This document shows positions 9,211 through 17,600 of a stretch of DNA of 24,624 nucleotides, piece after piece. The DNA comes from Deltaproteobacteria bacterium (lineage in GTDB: Bacteria; Desulfobacterota; Deferrimicrobia; Deferrimicrobiales; Deferrimicrobiaceae). Below the pieces are notes generated by a model. It was given only the letters and a program-made list of their open reading frames with translations. It was not told the origin of the DNA and made no database searches. Made by a program: the position numbers and the translations under genes. The DNA lies in assembly GCA_025357175.1 (NCBI GenBank), contig JANXPS010000115.1:1-24624 (forward strand). The letters are read 5' to 3'. The first letter of the stretch is position 1; the number at the start of each line of letters is the position of its first letter.

Positions 9211-9239
9211 TTGCACTGACGAGCGGAGGGGCGTAAGAT
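9211..9239 (+). promoter_or_regulatory. Possible sigma-70 promoter of the SAP-domain gene
   Basis: TTGCAC (9211-9216) and TAAGAT (9234-9239) are 17 bp apart, about 47 bp before the start codon. The -35 box is weak (3 of 6 consensus bases) and the -10 box is moderate, so this is only a candidate. Confidence 0.35.
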
Positions 9240-9285
9240 CAGGGCTGGTTCCGCCACGGTCGAACGGCAAGGAGGACGAGGGAAA

Positions 9286-9483
9286 ATGAAACTGCAGGAA
9301 TTGCGCGTAATCGCGAAAGAAAAAGGGATCAGCGCCTCGAAGATGACGAAGCCCGACATGATCCGGGCCATCCAGCGGTCCGAGGGAAACTTCGACTGCT
9401 TCGGGTACGCTCACGACGGATACTGCGACCAGGCGGGATGCATCTGGATGGAAGACTGCCTGCCCCGAACTCGTAATTCATAG
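9286..9483 (+). CDS. SAP/Rho-N-domain mini-protein with four cysteines
   Basis: A 65-aa protein, the only plus-strand gene in the left two thirds of the window. Residues 1-32 (MKLQELRVIAKEKGIS, then MTKPDMIRAIQ) match the two-helix SAP/Rho-N fold that binds nucleic acid. The second half contains Cys38, Cys47, Cys52 and Cys58 (CFG, YCDQAGC, EDC), spaced CX8CX4CX5C, which could hold a metal ion. Proteins of this shape occur widely in deltaproteobacteria, to my knowledge without an assigned function. The start is supported by AAGGAGG and a second GAGG closer to the ATG. It is divergent from the FAD oxidoreductase gene and convergent with the AHSA1 gene. A DNA- or RNA-binding regulatory role is plausible but is inference. 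Confidence 0.8.
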   Translation: MKLQELRVIAKEKGISASKMTKPDMIRAIQRSEGNFDCFGYAHDGYCDQAGCIWMEDCLPRTRNS

Positions 9484-9520
9484 ACCAACCGGGAACTATC
9501 GTGAATTCTTCCGCGACGTA

Positions 9521-9567
9521 CGCGGCAAGACCGTAAGAAGGCCGGCCTTGCCGCGCTGCGCGGTCTT
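9521..9567. terminator. Possible bidirectional terminator or structured spacer between convergent genes
   Basis: CGCGGCAAG (9521-9529) pairs perfectly with CTTGCCGCG (9547-9555). An overlapping alternative pairs AAGACCG (9527-9533) with CGGTCTT (9561-9567). It sits between the stops of two convergent genes. There is no clear U-tract, so intrinsic termination is uncertain. Confidence 0.4.
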
Positions 9568-9568
9568 C

Positions 9569-10084
9569 CTAATCCGTTCCCTCGAGGTAGCCGGCGAGCC
9601 GGTCGATCATCTCCGCCCACCCCTGGCGGCACATGTCGATCTCGGACGGGGGCGCGGAGGGGATCTCGTGCCGGATCGTCAGCTTCGTTTCGGTACCCAG
9701 CAGCCCGAACTCGACCGTCACCTTCGTTTCCACCGGCCAGTCCGGGCTTAGGCCGTAGGCCGTGGGCGGCAAGGTGCCCCCCTTCTCGTCCGAGAAGGAG
9801 TCGGTATAGACGATGCGCTCGTTCCAGACGATGTCCCGGTAAATCCCTTTCCCCCAGTAGTCCTTCCCCTCGGGCGACCGCATGCAGTAATGGAATACCC
9901 CTCCCTTGCGAAGATCGACCTTGCAGGCGGGCGTCGTGAATCCTTTCGGCCCCCACCAGCGGACGATTTCCTCGGGTTCCGTGAACGCGGCGAACAGCCG
10001 TTCCCTTGGCGCATCGATGAGCCGCGTGTGGACGACCTCCCCTGTCGACAGGTTTCTGGCAGCATTGCTTCGATCGGCGGACAT
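9569..10084 (-). CDS. AHSA1/START-like (SRPBCC) domain protein
   Basis: A 171-aa cytoplasmic protein of the AHSA1/CalC/YndB-like SRPBCC superfamily, a helix-grip fold that binds hydrophobic ligands. The family pattern is clear: EVVHTRLIDAPRERLFAAFTEPE followed by IVRWWGPKGFTTP, then a central FHYCMRSPEG and DYWGKGIYRDIV, and a C-terminal GWAEMIDRLAGYLE helix. I chose the ATG at 10084 because AGGAGG lies seven bases upstream; the longer starts lack one. It stands alone, about 120 bp after feoA. Two copies of a 13-bp direct repeat lie in its upstream region. The ligand or partner is unknown; many such genes are paired with ArsR regulators, but here the nearby ArsR belongs to the feo operon. Confidence 0.85.
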   Translation of the reverse strand: MSADRSNAARNLSTGEVVHTRLIDAPRERLFAAFTEPEEIVRWWGPKGFTTPACKVDLRKGGVFHYCMRSPEGKDYWGKGIYRDIVWNERIVYTDSFSDEKGGTLPPTAYGLSPDWPVETKVTVEFGLLGTETKLTIRHEIPSAPPSEIDMCRQGWAEMIDRLAGYLEGTD

Positions 10085-10111
10085 GGCCCGACCTCCTTCC
10101 GGCGGCCCGTT

Positions 10112-10149
10112 CCGGACCACCCATAGGTTAGATACCCCGGACCACCCAT
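10112..10149. repeat. Two 13-bp direct repeats upstream of the AHSA1 gene
   Basis: CCGGACCACCCAT occurs exactly at 10112-10124 and 10137-10149, 25 bp apart, in the non-coding stretch before the AHSA1 start. The spacing (about 2.4 helical turns) would fit two sites for a regulator. A TATCTAACCTAT-like stretch lies between them on the minus strand. Confidence 0.5.
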
Positions 10150-10204
10150 TTGTTTCGGGGGATGGATCCGGAACGCACCTGCAGGATCGGGACGACCCGG
10201 GTAC

Positions 10205-10573
10205 TCATGCCCCGACCCGGATCCGGACGGATCCGGCGATGGTATCGTCGACCGCCATTTGCGTGTGGCCGATCCGGAACAGGTACGACGGATAGCGCTG
10301 CAGCAGCTCCACCTTGCATCCGGGCAGGACCCCGAGCGCCAGCAGCTTGGGGATCGTTTCGTCTTCTTCGCCCGCCTGGAGATAGGCGACCGTTCCCCGC
10401 TCGCCCTTCTTGAGTTCGGACAGAGGTACGACGACGCTCCGAGCCGAGGTCCGCCCTTCCTTGCAGTAGGCGCCAAGGCCGAGCCGTTCCGGCGACACGA
10501 GTTCCTTCCCCTCTTCCTCCGTCGCGATCCAGAGCTCTTCCAGGATCTCTTCCACCATCGGATCATTCGTCAT
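10205..10573 (-). CDS. feoA: FeoA-domain protein with N-terminal helical extension
   Basis: A 122-aa protein carrying the SH3-like FeoA domain in residues ~48-122 (VPLSELKKGERGTVAYL, then LLALGVLPGCKVELLQRYP and FRIGHTQMAVDDTIAGSIRI-like strands). FeoA is a cytosolic helper of the FeoB transporter. The first ~40 residues (EEILEELWIATEEEGKEL) are an acidic helical extension not found in minimal ~75-aa FeoA. Its ATG overlaps the TGA of the zinc-ribbon gene (ATGA), so translation is coupled. GGAGG lies 11 bases upstream. It is the last gene of the arsR-feoB-zinc ribbon-feoA operon, an unusual order because feoA normally precedes feoB. Confidence 0.85.
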   Translation of the reverse strand: MTNDPMVEEILEELWIATEEEGKELVSPERLGLGAYCKEGRTSARSVVVPLSELKKGERGTVAYLQAGEEDETIPKLLALGVLPGCKVELLQRYPSYLFRIGHTQMAVDDTIAGSVRIRVGA

Positions 10574-10746
10574 TTTTGGCCCGTCCTCCATTTCCGGACC
10601 AGTTTCACCAGACCGGACTCTTTCGGCGTTTCGTATCCGCAGTTGGGGCACCTGAGCATTCCGCACCCGCTCGACATCGGGCATCCCGGGCACGACCGCC
10701 CCGCATCCCGCTCCGTAAATACCATTCCGCACAGGTTGCACTTCAC
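10570..10746 (-). CDS. Small zinc-ribbon protein of the feo operon
   Basis: A 58-aa protein with two CxxC pairs: CNLC at residues 3-6 and CPNC around residue 36, plus the cluster SCPGCPMSSGCGM between them. It is probably a zinc- or iron-binding knuckle. It starts with GTG at 10746, overlapping the TGA of feoB (GTGA), and ends in an ATGA overlap with feoA, so all three are translationally coupled. Similar mini-proteins next to feoB are seen in deltaproteobacteria, to my knowledge without a proven role. A function as metal chaperone or redox sensor for the transporter would be inference. A longer upstream reading exists but lies inside feoB. Confidence 0.75.
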   Translation of the reverse strand: MKCNLCGMVFTERDAGRSCPGCPMSSGCGMLRCPNCGYETPKESGLVKLVRKWRTGQK

Positions 10747-12737
10747 AACGTCACCCCCAGGACGGAGAGCGATTTGCCGACGGCCCACGCGACCAGGAAG
10801 GCATACGGGAAGATGAAAGCGGTTATCCCGATCGCCGTCTTCCATCCCCGCTCCTTGACGTTCATCGTGAACTGGGCGATGCAGGGGAGGAACAGCGCCA
10901 TCGCGACCACGGCAACGACCAGCGGAATGCCGTGGAGCAAGCCGCTTCGCTTCAGATCGTAAAGACCCGCCGCGCCATAGTCGCGCCGGAAGAAGCCGAA
11001 CAGGAAGGCGACGGCCGTTTCAGCCGGAAGGCCGATGAATGCGACGGCGGGCTTGATCGCCTGCACGGCCCGGTCGAATACCCCGGTGAGCTGCCCGAGC
11101 CAGATTGCGACGCTGGCCCACAAAAACATCGGCAGGATCTCCTTGAAGTACCATTCCACGCGGGTATAGGTCTTGGTCAGGACGTTCCGCCAGCGGGGAA
11201 GCCGCAAAGGCGGCACCTCCATGTAGAACACCGGCTGCGCGCCCGGCATCACCTTCGCCCCGAGATATCCGACGAGCAGGAAGTCCAGGACCATCACGAT
11301 GATCCAGATGACGAGCGCTTTCGGGTTGCCCGCGAGCAGCGCGAGGATCACGCCCAGTTGCGCCGAGCAGGGGATGGCCAGCGACAAAAGCAGCGTCGCC
11401 AGCACCCGCTCGCGCTTCGTCTCCAGCGTCCGGGTCACCATCGTCGCCATCGTGTCGCAGCCAAACCCGAGCACCATCGGGATCACGGCGCGGCCGTTCA
11501 GGCCGATCTTCTTGAACAGCCGGTCGATCAGCATCGCCAGGCGCGGAAGGTAGCCTGTGTCCTCGATGATGGAAAACGCGATGAAGAAGGTCGAGACGAT
11601 CGGCAGGATGATGGCCACAGCGTATCGCAAGCCCAGCGTGACCACCCCGTATTGTCCGACGAAGAGATCCCGCAGGATCGGCCAGGGGAGGATTGCCGAG
11701 ACGATCCGGATGACGTATGGATTGATGTATTCCCCGAAAAACGTGTTCTCCAGGAAATCGACCGCCGTCTGCGCCCCGAATACGCCGACGAACTCATACA
11801 GGGCGTACAGGGAGACCAGGAGGATCGGGATCCCGTAAAACGGATGCATCATCCACCGGCTCAATCGTTCCCCGAACCGGAGCCCGGTCGCCGCGTCCGA
11901 CGAGACGACCTCCTCGCAGATCCGGCGCGCCGCCTCCTGCCGGGAGACCGCGAGGGCGTAATCCACGCGTTGTCTCGCCCCGTTCCGGACGGGACGCGCG
12001 ATCCGCTCGATCTCATCCGCGTCCGTCGCGGCGTCGACCGTCACGCTCTGAAGCAGTTCCTTGTCCCCTTGCAGCAGAAGAAACGCAGCGGCCCGCTTCC
12101 CCATCACCAGCGATTCGCCGAGCAGCGATTCGATCTCCCCGGCGGCTTTCTCGATCTCCGCCGGATAGTCGAGCCGTTTCCCCGCCGTCGTTCCACGGTT
12201 CAGGATCATTTCCCGTAATTCGTCGATCCCCTGCCCGGTCGCGGAAGATGTGATGACCACCGGAATCCCGAGCCGTTCCTCCAATGCCGGTACGTCGATC
12301 GAGATGCCGGCCCGCGCCGTCTCGTCCGCCATATTGAGCACCAGCAGGACAGGCAGCTCCGCCTCGATCAGCTGCATCGTCAAGGGAAGCATGCGCGGGA
12401 GGTTTTTCCCGTCCACGACGTGGAGGACGACATCCGCCCGCTCATGAAGCAGGATGGAACGGGCGACCCGCTCTTCTTCCGTGAGACAACGCAATGAATA
12501 CATCCCCGGCGTGTCGATGACCTCGAACTCCCGGTCCTTCCAGCGGGCCTTGCCCCGGCTGACCTCCACGGTGGTCCCGGGATAGTTCGAGACGGCGACG
12601 TAGGCGCCTGTCAGGCGGTTGAAAAGCAGACTCTTGCCGACGTTGGGGCAACCGACCAGAACCAGTTTCGGCAATCCCTCGGGGACGGGTTCCGGCATTT
12701 GCCGGCAGCAATCGGATTTCGCGGCGGATCCTTTCAT
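10743..12737 (-). CDS. feoB: FeoB ferrous iron (or divalent metal) transporter
   Basis: GTPase-gated inner-membrane transporter of 664 aa. The N-terminal G domain has G1 GCPNVGKS (29-36), G2 NYPGTT (51-56), G3 DTPG (75-78), G4 NMAD (135-138) and G5 SSATGQG (164-170). A helical GDI-like segment follows, then the membrane core. The two gate motifs are IPCSAQLGV (Cys457) and LPCIAQF (Cys619). In well-studied FeoB the first reads CSARLP, so Gly stands where Pro is usual. The protein is somewhat short at the C-terminus. I chose the ATG at 12737 because GGAGG lies ten bases upstream. It follows the ArsR repressor gene by 60 bp. Ferrous iron is the default cargo, but the ArsR context leaves open manganese or zinc. 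Confidence 0.93.
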   Translation of the reverse strand: MKGSAAKSDCCRQMPEPVPEGLPKLVLVGCPNVGKSLLFNRLTGAYVAVSNYPGTTVEVSRGKARWKDREFEVIDTPGMYSLRCLTEEERVARSILLHERADVVLHVVDGKNLPRMLPLTMQLIEAELPVLLVLNMADETARAGISIDVPALEERLGIPVVITSSATGQGIDELREMILNRGTTAGKRLDYPAEIEKAAGEIESLLGESLVMGKRAAAFLLLQGDKELLQSVTVDAATDADEIERIARPVRNGARQRVDYALAVSRQEAARRICEEVVSSDAATGLRFGERLSRWMMHPFYGIPILLVSLYALYEFVGVFGAQTAVDFLENTFFGEYINPYVIRIVSAILPWPILRDLFVGQYGVVTLGLRYAVAIILPIVSTFFIAFSIIEDTGYLPRLAMLIDRLFKKIGLNGRAVIPMVLGFGCDTMATMVTRTLETKRERVLATLLLSLAIPCSAQLGVILALLAGNPKALVIWIIVMVLDFLLVGYLGAKVMPGAQPVFYMEVPPLRLPRWRNVLTKTYTRVEWYFKEILPMFLWASVAIWLGQLTGVFDRAVQAIKPAVAFIGLPAETAVAFLFGFFRRDYGAAGLYDLKRSGLLHGIPLVVAVVAMALFLPCIAQFTMNVKERGWKTAIGITAFIFPYAFLVAWAVGKSLSVLGVTL

Positions 12738-12766
12738 GTCTGTACGGCCTCCATGTATGTGCATGC

Positions 12767-12775
12767 GTTCATGCG
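12767..12775 (-). promoter_or_regulatory. ArsR half-site upstream of feoB
   Basis: CGCATGAAC (minus strand) is identical to the 9-bp half-site within the arsR promoter at 13186-13194. It lies between the arsR stop and the feoB start, so the repressor might also act at an internal promoter here. Confidence 0.35.
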
Positions 12776-12797
12776 AATGGGCAAAAAAAACCGCTTC

Positions 12798-13175
12798 CTA
12801 TTTCCCCCCTCGGCCATCCTCCCGCACATGCTGCAATGCCTCTTTCATCAGGGCGTCGATGTGCTCGTCGTCGAGGGAGTAGTACGCCATCTTCCCTTCC
12901 TTGCGGTATTTGACCAGCTTCTGGCTGCGCAGTACCCGGAGCTGGTGCGACGTGGCGGATTCGCTGACGCCCAGCAGGCGCGCGATGTCGCAAACGCATA
13001 ATTCTTCCGCTGCCAGCGCCTGGATCACCTTGACGCGCGTGGGGTCGCCCAGCGTCCGGAACGTCTCGGCCATGGCCATGACGTCCCTTTCGGAGGAGAG
13101 CGCCTTCCGGGCTCTATCGACATGCCTCGCGTCGACAAAGCTCAATTCACGGACATCGGGTTTCTTTTTCGGCAT
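12798..13175 (-). CDS. ArsR/SmtB-family metal-responsive repressor
   Basis: A 125-aa winged-helix repressor that leaves DNA when metal binds. The core runs from FRTLGDPTRVKVIQAL through the recognition helix SESATSHQLRVLR to the wing KEGKMAYYSL. It keeps both known metal sites: the alpha-3 pair ELCVCDIA (Cys60, Cys62), as in ArsR and CadC, and an alpha-5 set Asp103, His105, His116, Glu119 with exactly the spacing of the zinc ligands D104/H106/H117/E120 in SmtB. The CadC N-terminal cysteines are absent. I chose the ATG at 13175 because GAGG lies five bases upstream. It heads the feoB operon and has a palindromic operator at its own promoter, so autoregulation and control of feoB by zinc, cadmium or a similar ion is likely. 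Confidence 0.88.
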   Translation of the reverse strand: MPKKKPDVRELSFVDARHVDRARKALSSERDVMAMAETFRTLGDPTRVKVIQALAAEELCVCDIARLLGVSESATSHQLRVLRSQKLVKYRKEGKMAYYSLDDEHIDALMKEALQHVREDGRGGK

Positions 13176-13189
13176 CACTCCCTCACGCA

Positions 13190-13203
13190 TGAACATGAGT
13201 TCA
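13190..13203. promoter_or_regulatory. ArsR-type palindromic operator
   Basis: TGAAC-ATGA-GTTCA is a perfect 5-bp inverted repeat with a 4-bp spacer. It is very close to the TGAACATATGTTCA type of operator used by ArsR/SmtB repressors. It begins just downstream of the -10 box of arsR, where bound repressor would block RNA polymerase. Confidence 0.6.
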
Positions 13204-13430
13204 CATGTTAAGGCATGGATCCTGCCGCGTCAACCCGAAATTTCAGGTCACGGATGGTGATCCAAAAAGCCGGGGGAGGCGAGGACATTCGCCCGCAGGC
13301 AGAAGGACATCCCGAGCGAGGGTTCATGCGGCGCCATCACCCGCGTATGTCCGGTATGTATCGAGAAAATAATGTCTGACACCCCGATAGCCAAAATGCT
13401 CTTTGATATTCATCCTGCCGTTTTCGCGCA
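13204..13430. other. Spacer between the feo operon and the Wadjet locus
   Basis: A 227-bp stretch with no convincing coding region. Apart from the arsR promoter at its left edge I see no clear terminator, attachment site or RNA gene. It forms the left boundary of the defence island and becomes more AT-rich towards the jetD stop. Confidence 0.5.
13205..13233 (-). promoter_or_regulatory. Sigma-70 promoter of the arsR-feoB operon
   Basis: Reading leftwards, TTGACG (13233-13228) and TAACAT (13210-13205) are separated by 17 bp. The start codon lies 30 bp downstream of the -10 box and the palindromic operator sits in between. Confidence 0.6.
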
Positions 13431-14639
13431 TCAATATATTTTGAGCCCCTTCCGGCCAAAAGGGCTGAGTTCCCTTTCCGCCCATGCAAACCCGATACGC
13501 TCCTGTTCCAGACGCAGCGCCGGCGCGAGACGGTCGAAACGAAGGTCGTCGTACAGCGCGGATTCATCGGGCGTCAGGCGGTTCAGATCCCGTCCGGTCG
13601 GATGGGCTTCGCGTCCCCAAGACGATCGATGTTCCAACAGCGTTTCGCGGTCCATCATCAAGGATTCGGTTTTTGGGAACAGGGCACGGAGTTGGTCGAG
13701 AATCGCAAATCCGTGGGTGTCGATGTCGCCCCAGTAGAAGATCTCCCGTTCACCAAGCCATTCCGCCCGTACGAGAGACTCGAATCCATAGCCGGCACCG
13801 AACAGTATCATGCTCCGCGGCACCGGCGGAAAAGCCAGAAAATTGATTTCATTCTCGGTGATGAACACGCGCGCGTCGGGCAGATCCAGCCGGGCAAATT
13901 CGTCGCTCGTCACGGAAAGATCGGACAAGCCGCGGATGTGGAGCGCCGGATCCAGAAGGCGGAACCGGATCTGCGCGGGCTTCGACCGGAACCCGTACCT
14001 CCGCTCAAAGCCGCTTCCACCAGTGGCCGCCGTGTCGACGCCCTCCGGGGGCAGTACGAAGTCGAGCAGTTCCCCGAGCAGCGTGCGGTACCGTTCGATG
14101 AACTTGGTGTCCACGCCCGGGGCGTCGATCTGGCGAAGATAAACGCTCGGTCTCGGATGAAGGACGATCCATTCGATCACCGCCAGCAGTTTGGGCCACG
14201 CCTCTACGTGTTCAAGAACCGCAAGCGGGCGCTTCGCCACCCAGGCGGATAGCGCCGGGTATTTTCCTGTGATGGTGCTCGCCACTTTCCGGAACCGCTC
14301 TGCCTCCCGCTGCTTCCCTATCAGCGTTAGCCCGTCCCGTTCACTTTCGATCATCGCCGCAATCGGGATCCGGTTCGCCCCTAGCTGGGGATGCCGGAAT
14401 TCCCGCCATTCGAGAAGATAGCCGGCACCGCCAGACTGCTTCTCCTCCGTCGTCAGCACACGGATCCACTTCCGCGCGGCTTCGAACTCATCGGAGAGCG
14501 CCCGCGTTCCCGGAGTCCGCAAGGGGATGCGAATCGGAAAAACTGGATCGCCGCCCGCGAACGAGGCGAGGATGCGCCCGTTGTCCCATGCTTTCTTGAG
14601 ACGGCGGTGGATATCGTTCGGGGTCGACCAGCCGGTCAT
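13431..14639 (-). CDS. jetD: Wadjet nuclease subunit JetD (Toprim, DUF3322/DUF2220)
   Basis: The plasmid-cleaving subunit of the type I Wadjet defence system, 402 aa. The C-terminal half is a Toprim fold like topoisomerase VI subunit A: the catalytic Glu lies in VFITENEINF (Glu262/Glu264) and the acidic metal pair in YWGDIDTHG (Asp305, Asp307). A further conserved Glu lies in ALRLEQERIG near 379. The N-terminal half (DUF3322 type) contains the arm and winged-helix region. The catalytic residues appear intact, so the enzyme should be active. The ATG at 14639 overlaps the jetC stop by 4 bp (ATGA); a longer upstream reading of the same frame is only a shadow of jetC. It is the last gene of the operon. 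Confidence 0.93.
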   Translation of the reverse strand: MTGWSTPNDIHRRLKKAWDNGRILASFAGGDPVFPIRIPLRTPGTRALSDEFEAARKWIRVLTTEEKQSGGAGYLLEWREFRHPQLGANRIPIAAMIESERDGLTLIGKQREAERFRKVASTITGKYPALSAWVAKRPLAVLEHVEAWPKLLAVIEWIVLHPRPSVYLRQIDAPGVDTKFIERYRTLLGELLDFVLPPEGVDTAATGGSGFERRYGFRSKPAQIRFRLLDPALHIRGLSDLSVTSDEFARLDLPDARVFITENEINFLAFPPVPRSMILFGAGYGFESLVRAEWLGEREIFYWGDIDTHGFAILDQLRALFPKTESLMMDRETLLEHRSSWGREAHPTGRDLNRLTPDESALYDDLRFDRLAPALRLEQERIGFAWAERELSPFGRKGLKIY

Positions 14640-17600
14640 GATTTGCGCGCATCCCGCTCGGCTCGATAATCCTTGATGCCGAGATTGCGAAGCTGCGAAT
14701 CGCGTCCTTCCTCGATGTGAATGAAGCCGACGGACGAAACGAACGGCTCGATGATGTGGATCTTCTGAAGCGGTGTGACAATCAACAGTTGCAGGTTCAG
14801 ACGTCGGAACAGTTCCAGTCCATAGCGGGCGGATTCGTCGGAGCCGCGGCTGAACGCCTCGTCGATGACCACGAAGCGGAAACTGCGCGACTTGACCGCG
14901 CCCCATTCGAGACCGAACTGGTAGGCGAGACTGGCGGCGAGGACGGTGTAGGCCAGCTTCTCTTTCTGCCCGCCCGATTTGCCGCCCGAGTCGGTGTAGT
15001 GCTCGTGTTCCGTTCCGTCTTCGCGCCACCGTTCGGACGCGGAGAAAACGAACCAGTTGCGAACGTCGGTGACCTTGCGCGTCCAGCGGCGGTCGAGGTC
15101 GGTAAACTTCTCGCGGCCGCGAAAACGTTCGATGATCCGCTTGACCTGCAGGAACTTGTTCTCGGAGTACTGGCTGTCTCCCGAGCCGGTCAGCGCACCT
15201 TCCGTGCAGGTTCGAAGTTCCTGCTGAAAGTCCCGGATCTCGGGATCGGCGCACGTTTGGGGTTCCAGGATGATGTATCTGCCGGGGTTGTAGTCGATCT
15301 GGACCAGCGATGTGTTGATATGCTCGATCCGCTCCTTGATGGTCTGCCGTTCGCGCATGAGCTGCGACTGGAAGTTGGCCACCTCGCGAATCGTTTCGAC
15401 GTTGAGCAGTTCCTTGAAGTTCGCCTCGAAGCGGGGGAGGTCGTCCGCCTGCAGCCGTTCGAGCATGACCCGGTACTCACCGGCTGCCTCGATGTTGACG
15501 TCGACTTCCCGGGTTTCAAGCGGGTAGGAGGTGCGGTAAGCCTGCATCGCCGCGATGATCAATTCGGCGAGTTTCTTCCCGCGCTTTTCTTCGTTGTCGA
15601 TCTTTCCCTGGAGCCAATCACGCATGTCGCGCTCACGGTTGTCGCACGACTCGACGGTCAGCGCATGAACGCCCAGCGCCTCATCACGCAGGAGGAGAAG
15701 CTGGGGGAAGAGTTCCTCTCGCTGCTTCGCATCGAGCGCATCGGCGGCGTCCCGGCATTCGGCGAGCTGACTCTGCGCCTGCTCCTGCCTGCTTTCGTTT
15801 TTAGCGAACTCCTTGTTGCGCTCGCCGTAATCATGTTCCGTTTGAGCGAGAGCGGCTTCCAGCAACCGGAGGCGCTCCATCAATTCGAGAAGCAGATCGG
15901 ACGCGGTCTCCAGCGCCATCTTCTCGGCCTCGAGATCCGCAATGGCGGTCGCGAGCGGCCGCCAGTCGAGATCCTGGTAATCGGCAAAATCGCCGATCCG
16001 CGCGATCGCCTCCTGCAGAACCCGGATGTCACCCTGTCGCTTTCTTGCCGCGGAGATGACGCCGGCCAGCGCCTGCAACCGGCTTTCGAGTCCTTTGGAC
16101 CGGGATTCCAGCGCCCTGATCTTGGGCTCGTTGCTCCAGCCCAGAACGTAGCGGCTACGGTCGTCCAGACGGTGGCGGTCGTCTTTCTCGTGGCGTTCAC
16201 CGCCGCCTTTGATTTGTCCTGTGCGCGTGACGGCCTGCCGTTCCCGCTGGAAGCGATCCATGGTGTCGCAACAGGCGTAATCGAAGCGACGCGAGAGCTC
16301 GTTTTCCAGCCAGTCGTAAAAGGGGGACTCCGGTTTGATGGCGAGCTTTCCTGCGAGCGAATCGGGAACGGGCACCCCGCCTTCTTTCCCTCTCGTTTCG
16401 CGCACGCGGAAATAGACCAGCCGGCCCTTCAAATGCGTCCGGTCTACCCAGGCCGCAACGTCACCGTAATGGACTTCCGGTACGAGAAGCGACAACCCGA
16501 AATTATGAAGTACGCGCTCTGCGGCCCCTTCCCACTGGCTTTCTTCCGGCCGGAGTTGAACCAGTTCGCCGGCGAACGACAGGGCATTCTCTTGAAGCGA
16601 CAGGGCGGAACAAATCGACTTCCGGATGGCGATCTGAGCTTCGGGAATATTGGTTTTGCGCCGACGCAACGAGTCGAGCTCGCGGCCAAGAGCTTCATGT
16701 TCCTGCTTGAGCGTATGGAACTCGACCTCCGTTTCGGTCAACCGGTTCTGGAGATCCGTCTCTTCCATTCCATATCGCTTGCGCAGTTCGGCAAGGCGCC
16801 GACGGTTGGCAACGAAGCGGTCGAGATCGGTCGCGAGTTCAAGGTCGAGCTGCCGGGCTAGCGCGGCATACCGCTCCGAGAGATCCATCCGCTTGCCTTT
16901 TTCCTGCTGCCTTGACCGGATCTCGCCCGCCAGCCGCTCGATCCGGTCGCCGCCATTCTCGGCGATTGCCCGCTTGAGTTCGTCGCGCTCGCCCTGCTGT
17001 CTTCCGCGAGTATCGAATAAAGCCTTCATCCGGAGGGAAAGGCGTTCCGCCTCATCGGCCAGATTGCGGAGCCGTTGCTCCAGGAGGTGCGATTTCAGCG
17101 AGGCGAACCACGGCTTCAGTCCGTTCCTGCACACGCGCCAGCCGTCGATTTGCGCAGTCAGCTCAGCGATTGTGGCGCAATCGGTCACGAGAGGGAAAAG
17201 GCGAGCGACCTGCTCCTTGGCCTTGAGCACCGCTTCGTGAGCCCGGCTCAGATCGTCGAAGTGGCGGATCAGGGCGTCGATCCGCGAGGCGACGTCCGAC
17301 GTTTCCAGCATGTGTTCGCGGACGAAGTCGGTCAGGTTGCCGACCGACTTCATGGACACCGTCTGGTGGAACAAATCCAGCGCCTGCTCGTTGCCGATGC
17401 CGAAGCGGCGACAGAAGGCGGCAGCGTAGAGCGAAAACGAATCGAAGAGTTCGACGCCGGGAAGCGCCCGCAGGCGTTTCTTGAGGTCCTTGATCTCGGA
17501 GCCGAAGTTGGCGAGGTCCGAGGCGATACCGAGCGGCTTGTCGGCAAGCAGATAGAAACGGGCGGGTTGCCCCTCCGTGTCCCGGGTCCAGAAAACCTGT

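Noticed and set aside
9067..9414. N-terminal extension of the FAD oxidoreductase to 577 aa
   Set aside because: No family similarity, and the ATG at 9066 has a strong AGGAGG site.
13204..13430. Possible integration (att) site or small RNA left of the Wadjet locus
   Set aside because: No tRNA, integrase or matching direct repeat was found, and no stable hairpin with a T-tract.
14640..15254. N-terminal extension of jetD to 607 aa
   Set aside because: It lies wholly inside jetC in another frame; the ATGA overlap at 14639 gives the normal JetD length.
14717..16861. 714-codon plus-strand open frame opposite jetC
   Set aside because: Antisense shadow; jetC has all SMC motifs on the minus strand and the antisense product has no motif.
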